DNA of 64,000 nucleotides from Bradyrhizobium sp. CB3481 (GTDB lineage: Bacteria; Pseudomonadota; Alphaproteobacteria; Rhizobiales; Xanthobacteraceae), in assembly GCF_029714305.1 (NCBI RefSeq), contig NZ_CP121647.1, forward strand, positions 6,034,501-6,098,500. Direction: 5' to 3'. Shown here one piece after another: positions 53,491 to 62,800 of this stretch (within the stretch, counting starts at the first letter, position 1; each line of letters opens with the position of its first letter). Made by a program: the position numbers and the translations under genes. The notes under the pieces are model-generated. The model was not told where the DNA came from, did no database searches, and saw nothing but the letters and a program-made list of their open reading frames with translations.

Positions 53491-54777
53491 TCACAGCAGC
53501 CGCAGCAGGTATTCGAGGGTGTAAAGCGCCAGCCCCGCAAGCCCGCCGATCAGCGACCCGTTGAAGCGGATGTATTGCAGGTCGCGGCCGATATTGATTT
53601 CGATCAGCGAGATCAACTGCCCCATGTCCCAGGACTTCACCTGGTCGGAGATGAAGGTGGAGACGCCGCTCTTCTGCTCGGCAACGACGGTTCGCAGCAC
53701 CGCGACGAGACCCTGGTTGATCTCGGCGCGCAGCTCGGCATCGCCCGCCAATGCCTCGCCCGCTTTCATGAACATGCGAACTAGATATTGCTGCAGCACC
53801 TGCGTCTCGCCCGACGCGCTGCGCTCGAAGAATGACCGGATGTTCTCCCAGATGTGGCGCGCGAGGCTGGTCAATTCGGGGCGCGCCAGCAGATCGCGCT
53901 TCAGGCCCGCGATGCGCTCGGCATAGGCCGGATCGCTGCCGAGGCGGTCGACGAAGTTCAGCACCATGCGGTCGAACTCGCCGCGGAAGGGATGCGCGGG
54001 ATCGTTGCGGACTTCCTCGAAGAAGGCGCTGGCGGATGCCACGATCTTGTTCACGAGAAACTTGTCGGCGCGATAGAGTTTTAGAAGCGTCGGCAGTTCG
54101 CTCCGGATCTTCTCGCGGATCATGGCCATGGTCTCGGCCGTCGTCATCGTCTCGTGCACGCCGCGCAGGAGATCGTCGAGCAGGCCCTGGTGACGGCCTT
54201 CCTTGATGAAGTTGCGCAAGGTGCCGGCGGCCAGCGGCGCGAGATCGATCGCCATCAGTTGCGCCGTGATGCGGCGGCTGACGAAGGTCATCAGCCCGGA
54301 ATTCTCGGTCGCAGCGACTGCCTCAGGCAACAGCCGCAGCGCAAAGCGCGCAAGATCCTCGCTACGCTTGCGATCGCGCAGCCAGTCTGCGATGAACGCG
54401 CCGAAATCGATCTGGCGCAGCTTGGCTTCGACGGGAGCTGCCTCGAGGAAATGCTGCTCTATGAATTCGCCGAGCTTGTCGGCGATGCGCTGCTGGTTGC
54501 TCTGGATGATCGCTGTATGCGGGATCGGCAGTCCCAGCGGCCGCTTGAACAGCGCGACCACGGCGTACCAGTCGGCCAGGCCGCCGATGGTGGCGGCCTC
54601 GGCGAAGGCCGCGATGAAGCCGAACACCGGATGCACCGGTAACAACGCGCGGGCGGCGAGGAAGATCACGAACGTCGCCGCCAATACCGATGTCGCCAGC
54701 AGCTTCACGCGCCGCAGCTCAGCGGCACGCGCGGCGTCGCCGGGGCTGTCGATGATGAAGGTGGCCGGGAGAGTCAT
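53491..54777 (-). CDS. DUF445 family membrane-associated protein
   Basis: The 428-residue protein has hydrophobic segments near residues 27-47 and 50-75 and a C-terminal hydrophobic stretch (GSLIGGLAGLALYTLEYLL). Between them is a long helical region with IGGLADWYAVVALFKRPLGLPIPHTAIIQSNQQRIADKLGEF, the diagnostic DUF445 (YjiN-like) block. Function is unknown in the family. It precedes the hydrolase gene on the same strand with a 187-base gap. Confidence 0.9.
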   Translation of the reverse strand: MTLPATFIIDSPGDAARAAELRRVKLLATSVLAATFVIFLAARALLPVHPVFGFIAAFAEAATIGGLADWYAVVALFKRPLGLPIPHTAIIQSNQQRIADKLGEFIEQHFLEAAPVEAKLRQIDFGAFIADWLRDRKRSEDLARFALRLLPEAVAATENSGLMTFVSRRITAQLMAIDLAPLAAGTLRNFIKEGRHQGLLDDLLRGVHETMTTAETMAMIREKIRSELPTLLKLYRADKFLVNKIVASASAFFEEVRNDPAHPFRGEFDRMVLNFVDRLGSDPAYAERIAGLKRDLLARPELTSLARHIWENIRSFFERSASGETQVLQQYLVRMFMKAGEALAGDAELRAEINQGLVAVLRTVVAEQKSGVSTFISDQVKSWDMGQLISLIEINIGRDLQYIRFNGSLIGGLAGLALYTLEYLLRLL

Positions 54778-54802
54778 GGCGACTTTCGGGGTGGACGACG
54801 AC

Positions 54803-54902
54803 CCTCATCCTGAGGAGCCGCGAAACGGCGTCTCGAAGGATGAAGACCCCATCGTGGCCTCATGGTTCGAGACGGCGCAAGAGCGCCTCCTCACCATGAG
54901 GG
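54803..54902. repeat. Palindromic intergenic repeat, family A
   Basis: CCTCATCCTGAGGAGC ... CTCCTCACCATGAGGG, between the phasin terminator and the DUF445 gene. Confidence 0.9.
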
Positions 54903-54930
54903 TCTACACTGATCTATGCGGACGCCCGAC

Positions 54931-54959
54931 AAAAAGAAGGCCCGCATCGGCGGGCCTTC
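54931..54959 (-). terminator. Rho-independent terminator of phasin gene
   Basis: On the minus strand GAAGGCCCGC pairs with GCGGGCCTTC around a four-base loop and is followed by TTTTTG. It lies 27 bases beyond the phasin stop. Confidence 0.85.
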
Positions 54960-54986
54960 GAAGCTCAGTGGTCAGGCAAATCGCGA

Positions 54987-55460
54987 TCAGGCGGTCTTGG
55001 TGTAGACCTTGGAGAAGTTATCCTGCGCGGTCTTGGCGCCCTCGGTGACCAGCTTGCCGAGATACTCGGTGGAAGCCTTCGCCCGCGAGACGAGCACTTC
55101 GCCACGCGCACGGACCAGCTCCGACTGGATCTGGGCGGCTTCGCTCAGCGACTTGGCCGAAGCGAGCTTGTCGATGCCGGCGAAGAACGCTTCCGCGTCC
55201 TGGTAGAGCGCCTGCTGGATGTTGCGGCTGATCTTGGCGGCCTCGGTGACCGAACCGGCAACGGCGGTCTCGATCGCGGCGGTGACCTTCTCGGAGCCGG
55301 CATAGGCATCGGCGGCGCGCTCCTTGGCGGTCTCGGCCTGCTTCTTCACGAACTCACGGGCGGCTTCCGGAACTTCCAGGTTCTGGAGCTTGGTGAACGC
55401 CTCGGTGACGGGCGCGAAGGCTTCCTTGACGCTGTTCAGCACGGAATTGGTATCGGTCAT
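54987..55460 (-). CDS. Phasin family protein (PHA granule-associated)
   Basis: A 157-residue, Ala/Lys/Glu-rich, all-helical protein: SVKEAFAPVTEAFTKLQNLEVPEAAREFVKKQAETAKERAADAY, then EAFFAGIDKLASAKSLSEAAQIQSEL. This is the phasin_2 type that coats polyhydroxyalkanoate granules. GGAGAG precedes ATG 55460. It has its own terminator and a palindromic upstream element, so it is probably a single-gene, well-regulated unit. The PhaC operon lies just upstream on the same strand. Confidence 0.93.
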   Translation of the reverse strand: MTDTNSVLNSVKEAFAPVTEAFTKLQNLEVPEAAREFVKKQAETAKERAADAYAGSEKVTAAIETAVAGSVTEAAKISRNIQQALYQDAEAFFAGIDKLASAKSLSEAAQIQSELVRARGEVLVSRAKASTEYLGKLVTEGAKTAQDNFSKVYTKTA

Positions 55461-55552
55461 TGGGGTCTCTCCATCCTCAGGTTTGAGCAACGGGGCTCAC
55501 CCCGTCCGGATTGGCCCGGGGCATGCGTGTTGCGCCATAGTTAATGGTGCGA

Positions 55553-55570
55553 TGCAACATCAATGTTGCA
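55553..55570. promoter_or_regulatory. Perfect palindrome upstream of phasin gene
   Basis: TGCAACAT-CA-ATGTTGCA, perfect eight-base arms, extended by GCG/CGC one base further out on each side. It lies about 93 bases upstream of the phasin start and is a likely repressor site, perhaps for a PhaR-type regulator (inference). Confidence 0.6.
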
Positions 55571-55718
55571 GCGCGATATCACGAATTCGTGATCAGCCTA
55601 GGGCGTGAGCGGATTGCCGAGCGAACCAGCAAAAGTTCCACTTTAGTCTAATACCTGACCCGCCCCCGGCTACTTTGCATGGGGTTGTTTTGCGATTTTT
55701 GTCCAGGCCCTGGCGCCG

Positions 55719-56312
55719 CTAGTGCTGGACGGCCCCTGGCAGCCCGTAGGCCTCGAGCTGCGCCCGGACCTGCGCCACATTGTGCCCGAGCACGACGATG
55801 TCGTGCTTCTTGCCATCGACGTCCCGGACATGGTCCCGCAGCAGCGCCTCGGCCCTGAAGCCGAGGCTTTCGAACAGGGCGATTGCCGCCTGCTGGTCGA
55901 CCGTCATCTGCACCGACAGCTTCTCCAGGCCGGCACCCAGCGCCAGCGCAAAGGTCTCCTGAGACAGCGCCCGTCCGACCCCCAGCCCGCGGACATCCAG
56001 CGACACTACCATGCGGATCTCGCCGACATGGGGCGACCAGGAATGCGGATCGCGCACCAGCGTGCCGCAGCCGACCACCGTCCCGTCCTTTACCGTCAGC
56101 AGGCTGACGATGGCGCCGCGCTCGATCTCGTTGATCCAGGCCGACAGCACCTTTGGCTGGCTGATGTTGCGCGGCAGGAACAAGAGATCATGCGTCGGCA
56201 GCTTTTGCGCAAACGCCAGCACGGCGGCTTCATCCGCGCGGCCCATCAGGCGGAATTCGATGTCGCCGGCGTCGGTCTTGACGGTGCGGGGATAGGAACG
56301 TGTCTCGCTCAT
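55719..56312 (-). CDS. GNAT-family N-acetyltransferase
   Basis: A 197-residue GNAT protein with the acetyl-CoA segment EIRMVVSLDVRGLGVGRALSQETFALAL and the C-terminal AIALFESLGFRAEALLRDHVRDVDGKKHDIVVLGH. The acceptor is unknown. The ATG at 56312 overlaps the phaC stop by four bases (ATGA), so it is translated with the PHA synthase genes, an association worth noting because acetyltransferases are not standard PHA-synthesis partners. Confidence 0.9.
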   Translation of the reverse strand: MSETRSYPRTVKTDAGDIEFRLMGRADEAAVLAFAQKLPTHDLLFLPRNISQPKVLSAWINEIERGAIVSLLTVKDGTVVGCGTLVRDPHSWSPHVGEIRMVVSLDVRGLGVGRALSQETFALALGAGLEKLSVQMTVDQQAAIALFESLGFRAEALLRDHVRDVDGKKHDIVVLGHNVAQVRAQLEAYGLPGAVQH

Positions 56313-57391
56313 GTTGATCTCTTACCTAGCCAGGAATCCAGTTTCGGCCACAGCCGCTTGATGGCGTTGGCGCCGGCGACGAGGCTGACGTGACCGCCCT
56401 TCAACATCACCTCTTCCTTGTCTTCGGACCCGATCTTGGTGATCAGATGCTTTGCAGCATCATACGGCACGATGTGATCGTGCTCGGCGACCGCGTGCAG
56501 GATCGGCACCTTGATGTTCGCAAGCTTCGCCTCGCGCCCGCCGACCGACATGGTGTCGTTGTAGAGCTTGTTGTCCCACATCAGGTCCTTGGTGATGGCG
56601 CGAAAGTATTCGCCGGCCAGCGGCAAGGTGTCCGTGCCCCAGCGATCCATCATCCGGTAGGCCTTGACGTATTCATCGTTCCAGATGTTTTCCCAGAGCT
56701 GCACCTGGCTGACGGTGCGCGAAGCCGGCCGCAACATTTCGAACGAGGACAGGATCATTTCCGGCGGCACGTTGCCGACGCTGTCGACCAGGCGGTCGAC
56801 GTCGAAATAGCGGCGATCCGAAAAGTTCTGGAACAGTTTCATCTCGCGGAAGTCGATCGGCGTGGTGAAGCAGATCAGGTTCTTCATCGGCCCGTCGTGG
56901 AAGATCGAGCCGTACAGCAGCGACAGCACGCCGCCGAAGCAATAGCCGATGATGCTAACGTCCTTTTCGCCGGAATCCTGCTGCACGCGGCGGATGCAGT
57001 CCGGGATGAAGTCGAGGACGTAGTCCTCCATCCGCAAGCTCTTCTCTTCGGGCTTCGGCGCGGTCCAGTCCAGCATGTAGACGTCGTAGCCGCGCTTGAG
57101 GAGAAACTCGATAAAGCTCTGGCCCGGCACCATGTCGAGGATGTAGCCGCGGTTGGTGGTGGCCATCACGATCAGGATCGGCACGCGGTAGATCTCATCC
57201 GCGATCGGGCGGTAGTGATAGAGGTTCATGGTGCCGCGGACGGCGAGAATGTCCTTCGGCGTCGAGCCGAGCGTGGGGCCGGAGGTGGAGAAATATTCAA
57301 CACCCTTGATGCTGCGCTGGATCGCGCGTTGCACCTCGGACTGGACCCGCTCGGAAATGGAAGCGAAATCGAGACCCGTAGGGGCGTTCAT
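56309..57391 (-). CDS. phaC: Class III polyhydroxyalkanoate synthase catalytic subunit
   Basis: The 360-residue protein matches class III PhaC in length. The lipase-like box is GYCFGG with Cys151, Asp305 is in AEHDHIVPY and His334 in GGHVSLVAG, the same triad spacing as the characterised class III enzyme (Cys149, Asp302, His331). It polymerises hydroxyacyl-CoA into PHA on granule surfaces. Conserved blocks GYDVYMLDWTAPKPEEK and FTTPIDF are present. It overlaps the short PhaE-like gene upstream and the GNAT gene downstream by four bases each. Confidence 0.95.
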   Translation of the reverse strand: MNAPTGLDFASISERVQSEVQRAIQRSIKGVEYFSTSGPTLGSTPKDILAVRGTMNLYHYRPIADEIYRVPILIVMATTNRGYILDMVPGQSFIEFLLKRGYDVYMLDWTAPKPEEKSLRMEDYVLDFIPDCIRRVQQDSGEKDVSIIGYCFGGVLSLLYGSIFHDGPMKNLICFTTPIDFREMKLFQNFSDRRYFDVDRLVDSVGNVPPEMILSSFEMLRPASRTVSQVQLWENIWNDEYVKAYRMMDRWGTDTLPLAGEYFRAITKDLMWDNKLYNDTMSVGGREAKLANIKVPILHAVAEHDHIVPYDAAKHLITKIGSEDKEEVMLKGGHVSLVAGANAIKRLWPKLDSWLGKRST

Positions 57392-57768
57392 TTTGGCTCT
57401 CCCTCCGAGGGCGGACGCTTGGTGCGCGGCGGACGCGGCGTGCCGGAGCCGCCCTCCTGCGCCAGCGAGTTGTGATGCACCTGGTGCAACAGCGCCTTGA
57501 TCTCGTTGAGCTGGCCCTCGATGTTCTGCAGCCGTTCGGCCATGCCGACCAGTTGCGCCCGGCTCGGCAGGTTCATGGCGAGGAGATACTTCTCCATCAG
57601 CTCGCCAAGCTGCTTCTGCGCGCCCGCAGTGGCGCCGCCGACCTGATTCATCGCTTTTGAGAATTCAGGCGACGTCATCGCCTGATTGGCAAAGGAGTTG
57701 AACCCCTTCTCCATCTCCCCGATCATGGTCTGCCAGATCGCAGCAGGATCGTTGCCTTTGTCGGCCAT
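57388..57768 (-). CDS. Short PhaE-like PHA synthase partner
   Basis: Only 126 residues, against roughly 350 for PhaE of class III synthases. The central part, NQVGGATAGAQKQLGELMEKYLLAMNLPSRAQLVGMAERLQ, resembles the C-terminal segment of PhaE (and of the smaller PhaR of class IV enzymes), where an LPTR-type motif precedes a coiled coil. The tail is Pro/Lys/Arg-rich (PRPPRTKRPPSEGEPK). Overlap with phaC (ATGA) makes it the likely activating subunit. GGAGAGGG precedes ATG 57768. Confidence 0.8.
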   Translation of the reverse strand: MADKGNDPAAIWQTMIGEMEKGFNSFANQAMTSPEFSKAMNQVGGATAGAQKQLGELMEKYLLAMNLPSRAQLVGMAERLQNIEGQLNEIKALLHQVHHNSLAQEGGSGTPRPPRTKRPPSEGEPK

Positions 57769-57930
57769 CGGCGCCCTCTCCCTCAAAGGTTACGAGCGCT
57801 TGCCACGCTTCGCTTCTATTGCCCCATACCACACCGTTGCGCGGAGCCGGTCAACCGCCGCCACGCCTTCTGCGGTGCGGGAAACCATGCCATAGTTACC
57901 CAAAGCTCCGGTCATTTAAGGGAAGACGCG

Positions 57931-58845
57931 ATGCTCGCCCATCAGCCGCCACAGATCGCCCGCGCCAACGGCATCGACATCTGCTACGAAATCTTCGGCG
58001 ACCCGGCCGCGGAACCGCTGCTGTTGATCATGGGGCTCGGCGCCCAGATGATCCACTGGGACGACGACTTCTGCCGCCAGCTTGCGGCGCGCGGCTTTCG
58101 CGTCATCCGCTTTGACAACCGCGACATCGGCAAATCCTCGCATCTCTCCGGCGGCAAGCGCCTGACCCCGTTCGAACTCCTGAAGCAGCGTTTCCTGAAG
58201 ATCCCGGTCGCGTCGACCTACAAGCTGATCGACATGGCCAAGGACACGGTCGGCCTGATGGACGTGCTTGGCATCAAGTCTGCGCACCTTGTCGGCGCGT
58301 CGATGGGCGGCATGATTGCGCAGGAAGTTGCGCTGTCGTTTCCGCAGCGGGTGCGTTCGCTGACTTCGATCATGTCGACCACAGGCAATCCCAAAGTGCC
58401 GCCACCGACCCGTGAGGCTGCCGCCGTGCTGATGGCGCCGCCGCCGCAGACCAAGGAAGAGTATTTCGAGCGGTTCGCCAAAACCTGGAAAGTGCTGCGC
58501 ATCGGCTCCTTCCCGGAGGACGAGGCGCTCGACCCGGCGCGTGCTGCGCGCACCTATGAGCGCGGCCTCAATCCGGCCGGCGTCGGGCGGCAATTGCGGG
58601 CGGTGCTGGCCTCGGGCAGCCGCAAGGAACGGCTGCATCATCTGAAGATTCCGACGCTGGTCATTCACGGCACCGTCGATCCGCTGGTGCACCCCGAAGG
58701 CGGCAAGGACACCGCGGCCTCGATCCCCGGCGCGAAGCTTTTAATGATCGAAGGCATGGGCCACGCGCTGCCGATCCCGATGTGGCCGCAGATCATCGAC
58801 GCGATCGACAAGCACGCGCATGGCGCGGCGGCGAAGGCGGCGTAG
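57931..58845 (+). CDS. Alpha/beta hydrolase
   Basis: A 304-residue hydrolase with LLLIMGLGAQMIHW, FDNRDIGKSS, the elbow LVGASMGGMIAQ, Asp in VIHGTVDPLVHPEGG and His in GMGHALPIPMWP, i.e. a complete Ser-Asp-His set. Similar proteins include esterases and aclacinomycin-methylesterase-like enzymes; the substrate is unknown. GGGAAG stands before ATG 57931. It is divergent from the phaE-phaC-GNAT operon, with about 160 bases between the starts. Confidence 0.88.
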   Translation: MLAHQPPQIARANGIDICYEIFGDPAAEPLLLIMGLGAQMIHWDDDFCRQLAARGFRVIRFDNRDIGKSSHLSGGKRLTPFELLKQRFLKIPVASTYKLIDMAKDTVGLMDVLGIKSAHLVGASMGGMIAQEVALSFPQRVRSLTSIMSTTGNPKVPPPTREAAAVLMAPPPQTKEEYFERFAKTWKVLRIGSFPEDEALDPARAARTYERGLNPAGVGRQLRAVLASGSRKERLHHLKIPTLVIHGTVDPLVHPEGGKDTAASIPGAKLLMIEGMGHALPIPMWPQIIDAIDKHAHGAAAKAA

Positions 58846-58850
58846 GTTTT

Positions 58851-58973
58851 TCGTCGTTCCTGCGAAAGCAGGAACCCATAGCCCCATGCCGTGGTGAGTT
58901 AAGCAAGGCGTCAACCGCTGCCTTACATCAGCCAGGCCGCGGCGTATGGGTCCCTGCGTTCGCAGGGACGACG
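58851..58973. repeat. Palindromic intergenic repeat, family D
   Basis: TCGTCGTTCCTGCGAAAGCAGG ... CCCTGCGTTCGCAGGGACGACG with GAACCCATA / TATGGGTCC arms, between convergent genes. Confidence 0.87.
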
Positions 58974-58991
58974 CGGAGATTATCGAACTAC

Positions 58992-59666
58992 TCACCCCTT
59001 CGTTGCCATCCAGATGAGATGACGCACGCCGCGGCCTCTGCCGGTGGCGCGGATGTTGATTTCGTTGACCTCGAAGCCAGCGCTGCGAAGGCGTTTGGTG
59101 AACGCCGCATTAGGCCCGGAAGACCAGATGGCGAGCACGCCGCCCGGCCGCAGTGCCGTGCGCGCGGCATTCAATCCGCCAGCGCTATAGAGCGCGTCGT
59201 TGCCCTTGCGCGTTAGTCCTTCCGGGCCGTTGTCGACATCAAGCAGAATGGCGTCGAATTTCGACCGGTGCGAGCGGATGATTTCGGCGATATCGGCTTC
59301 GCGGATGGTGACGCGCGGGTCGTTCAGGCTGTCGCCAAAGATTTCCGCCATGGGACCGCGCGCCCAAGCGACGACGGCCGGCACCAGTTCCGCCACCACG
59401 ATGCTTGCCTCGCTGCCGAGAACCGCAAGCGCCGCGCGCAAGGTAAAGCCCATGCCGAGACCGCCGATCAGCATCTGCGGGCTTTCAACTTTCTCGATCC
59501 GCTTCGCTGCGAGCGTCGCCAGCGCTTCCTCGGAGCCCGAAAGGCGGCTGTTCATCAGTTCGTTGCTGCCGAGCTTGATCGAGAATTCCTTGCCGCGACG
59601 CATCAGGCGGAGTTCATCGTCGGTGCCGGGAATCCGGGCGGTATCGAGTTTTTCCCATGGAATCAT
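58992..59666 (-). CDS. Spermidine synthase-like SAM-dependent protein
   Basis: A 224-residue Rossmann methyltransferase-fold protein. The SAM/dcSAM-binding loop is MLIGGLGMGFTLRAAL, followed by VVAELVPAVVAWA (acidic end of strand 2) and the DAILLDVDNGPEGLT region where spermidine synthases keep catalytic acids. It lacks the N-terminal beta-hairpin of true SpeE, so it may be a methyltransferase or a spermidine-synthase-like protein of unknown substrate. It is preceded by a family D-type repeat separating it from the P450 gene. Confidence 0.82.
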   Translation of the reverse strand: MIPWEKLDTARIPGTDDELRLMRRGKEFSIKLGSNELMNSRLSGSEEALATLAAKRIEKVESPQMLIGGLGMGFTLRAALAVLGSEASIVVAELVPAVVAWARGPMAEIFGDSLNDPRVTIREADIAEIIRSHRSKFDAILLDVDNGPEGLTRKGNDALYSAGGLNAARTALRPGGVLAIWSSGPNAAFTKRLRSAGFEVNEINIRATGRGRGVRHLIWMATKG

Positions 59667-59701
59667 GCGCGGCTTTTAGCATGATCGGCCGGACCTACGC
59701 A

Positions 59702-59820
59702 CGGTCATCGTCCGGCTTGGCCGGACGATCCAGTATTCCAGAGACGGGGGTTGTTTCGGTTGTTGCGCGCCTCACGACCGCTGCGGCGTACTGGGTCCCC
59801 CGCTTTCGCGGAGGACGACA
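59702..59820. repeat. Intergenic repeat, family D-related
   Basis: CGGTCATCGTCCGG ... GCGGAGGACGACA with TCCAGTA / TACTGGG arms; a diverged relative of the copies at 34407 and 58851. Confidence 0.75.
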
Positions 59821-59832
59821 GCAGGTGCAAGC

Positions 59833-62800
59833 CTATCCGCCCGCCCACACATCCAGCACATAGCGGTTCTTGGTGCCGAGATCGTCGATCCAGCGCAGGC
59901 CGGCATCAGCATCCGCGCCTGACTTCTCGCGGTAGATCGCAACCAGCGCTGCCTTCACATCAGGCTCCATCTTGCCGCCGTCGCCGCAGACATAGATGAT
60001 CGCGCCCTGCTCGATCAGGCTCCAGACACGGTCTTTTTGCGCAGCGACCTGATGCTGCACATAGGTCTTCGGCCCTTCGGCGCGCGAGAACGCGGTGTGC
60101 AGCTCGGTGATCCCATCGGCGGCAAAAGCCTTCAGTTCGTCGGCGTAGAGGAAATCCTGCTCGGGATGCCGGCAACCGAAGAACAGCATGGCAGGACCGA
60201 GTTTTGCGCCCTGCGCCTTGCGGTGCGCGCGCTCCTGCAGGAAGCCGCGGAATGGCGCAAGCCCGGTGCCGGGGCCGATCATGATCACGGGTACCGCGGG
60301 ATCGTCGGGCAAGCGGAAGCCGGCCTTGGTTTCGCGCACGGTGGCATGCACGCTGTCGCCGACGCGGCGGCCGGCGAGATAGTTAGAGCAGACGCCCTTG
60401 TAGACACCGCGTCCCGAGCTTGCGGGGGCCTCGACCACGCCGACGGTGACGCTGCAGCGCGCCGGGTCGAGCGAGGGCGAGGACGAGATCGAGTAATAGC
60501 GCGGCGCGAGCAGCGACAACATTTCGAGATAGGCATGGAACGGCAATTCGCAGGCCGGATATTCCTCCAGCAGATCGAACACCGCTTTGCGCTTCGCCAG
60601 CACGTCCGAGCGGTAGAGCTCAGATGATGCGGCATCGTCGCCGACATAGGCGAGCAGTTTTGGCTTGGTGACGGGGCAGCGGGTGTGCTCCGACATGATC
60701 TGGATCTGCTTGCGGGTCGCGATCTGCTGCAACTCGACGAATTCGGTCAGGAGGCGCCCGACCGAGACGGCGTCGCCGACCGGCAATTGCGCGCGGCGGC
60801 CTTCCGCGACCTGCAGCCGGATCTGATCGCCTGGCAGGAAGCCGAAACGGCGGGCGACGGAATCGACCAGCGCGGGGTCGTTGCGCGGGACGACGCTGAG
60901 ATGGTCGCCGACGCGGTACGTGATGCCGGGCGGCAGCTGCACCTCGATATGCCGTGTCGAGCGGTCGGAATTCGCGCCGGCCTTGGACTGCAGCTCGGAA
61001 TTGACCTGCACCTTCATCGGCGCGACCCCGCCCTGCGCCACGATGGTGTGAACCGCCGACGGCGCTACCGGCTCGATCGAATAGAGCGGCGCATCATCGG
61101 CGCTGCGGGCAAAGCCGGTATCGACACCGAGCTCTTTCATCGCCGCGGGCGCGGCGGCCGCGAACCATTTCTCGAACTGGCCGTCGAGGTCGCTGCGGGC
61201 ATCGCCCTCGCCGCGCCCATAGAGGCTGCGCGCGCCATGCGCCGTGAGCTGCTCGTCGATCAGGCGCGGCACGGATTGATAGGTCGCGGCCCAGTCACTG
61301 TTGCCGCAGCCGAACACGGCGTAGGGCACCTTGGCGAACGCGTCCTTGGCAAGGCCGCTGTCCAGCCATTTGACGAACTGCGTGGCGTTATCGGGGGCCG
61401 CGCCGTTGTAGGAGGCGCAGAAGATCAAGAGCGCACCCTGCTCAGGCAGCTTGCCGACATAATCGTCGAGAGCGCCGAGCTTCGTCTCAAAGCCGTTGAC
61501 CTCGGCAAGATCGGCAACCCGCGTCGCCAGCTCTTCCGCGGTGCCGAGGTTGGAGCCGTACAGCACCAATAGCGGCGTGTTGTGTCCGGGACGGGTGCGA
61601 GCCTGCGGCGCTGCCGCGTTCGAGGCGGCCGCTGCCACTGCGGCACGGCCAGCGAAGGCGCCACGATCCTTGTCGCCGCGCGGCCGCACCTTGATCTTGA
61701 AGCCGTCGGGCTTGACGGTGAGCGTCTCCTTCAGGTGCATCTGGTAGCGGTGAATGTCCAACAGCTTGAAGCGCTGCAGGATCATGCCGATGGCCAGCGC
61801 TGCTTCATGCATCGCAAAGCCGCGGCCGATGCAGGCGCGTTGGCCGTTGCCGAACGGCTTCCAGGCGTTGATCGGCCGCTTGGCCTCGGCCTCGCGGCTG
61901 AAATTTTCGGGATCGAACACATCCGGATTCGGACCCCAGACGCTGGGGTCGCGGTGCAGTGCCATCACCAACACTGTAATAAAGGTGTTCTTCTTGAGCT
62001 TGTACTTGCCATCTGCGAGGGTCTCGTCCTGAAGCGGCGTGATGCCGTACGCCGGCGCCGGCGGCCACATCCGCAGCGCTTCCTTCAAGATCTGCGTGAT
62101 GTAGGTAAGCTGCGTGACCTGCTGGTAGGTCGGCTTGGCGTTGATGTCGGGCCCGAGCACCCGGTCGACTTCCTCATAGGCCTTCTTGAGCACCTCGGGA
62201 TGCTTGAGCAGCGCATAGATGGTGCAGGACAGCAGCCCGCTGGTGGTCTCGTGGCCGGCGATCAGGAATGTGTTGATCTGGTAGCGAATGTTGACGTCGT
62301 CGAGCTGCTCGCCGGTCGAGCGGTCGACGCCGGTCATCATGGCGCCGAGCATGTCCTTCTTGACCTCAGTGGTATCAGCACTGCCGCGGCGCTCGGCGAT
62401 GATCTCGTCGACCATCTTGTTCATGAACATGACGTCTTCGGCGAGCGTCTTGCGCCGCTTCTGCATCCAGAGATTTTCCAACGGGAGACCGCGGGTCATC
62501 ATGATGGTCTCGAGCGAGCGCACGAGCGCTTCGACGAACGGGTGGTAGTCGCGGCGATAGAACGAGTTGAAGCGGTAGTCGAAGCCGCATAGCCCGATGG
62601 TGTCGAGCGTCAGCGCCGTCATGTCCTGCACGACGTCGATTTCCTCGTCCGGATTGAGCCGCTCCCATTTCTTGACGAGTTGCTCGGCGATATCGACCAT
62701 GCTCGGGTGATAGGACTGCATCGCGCGGTTGCCGAACGGCTGCAGCAGGATGTTGTGCGCCTTGCTCCAGTTCGGTTCGGTGGTATCTGCGGTGAACAGC

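Noticed and set aside
61582..62592. Plus-strand open frame antisense to the P450 gene
   Set aside because: Shadow frame; the minus-strand P450 is unmistakable.
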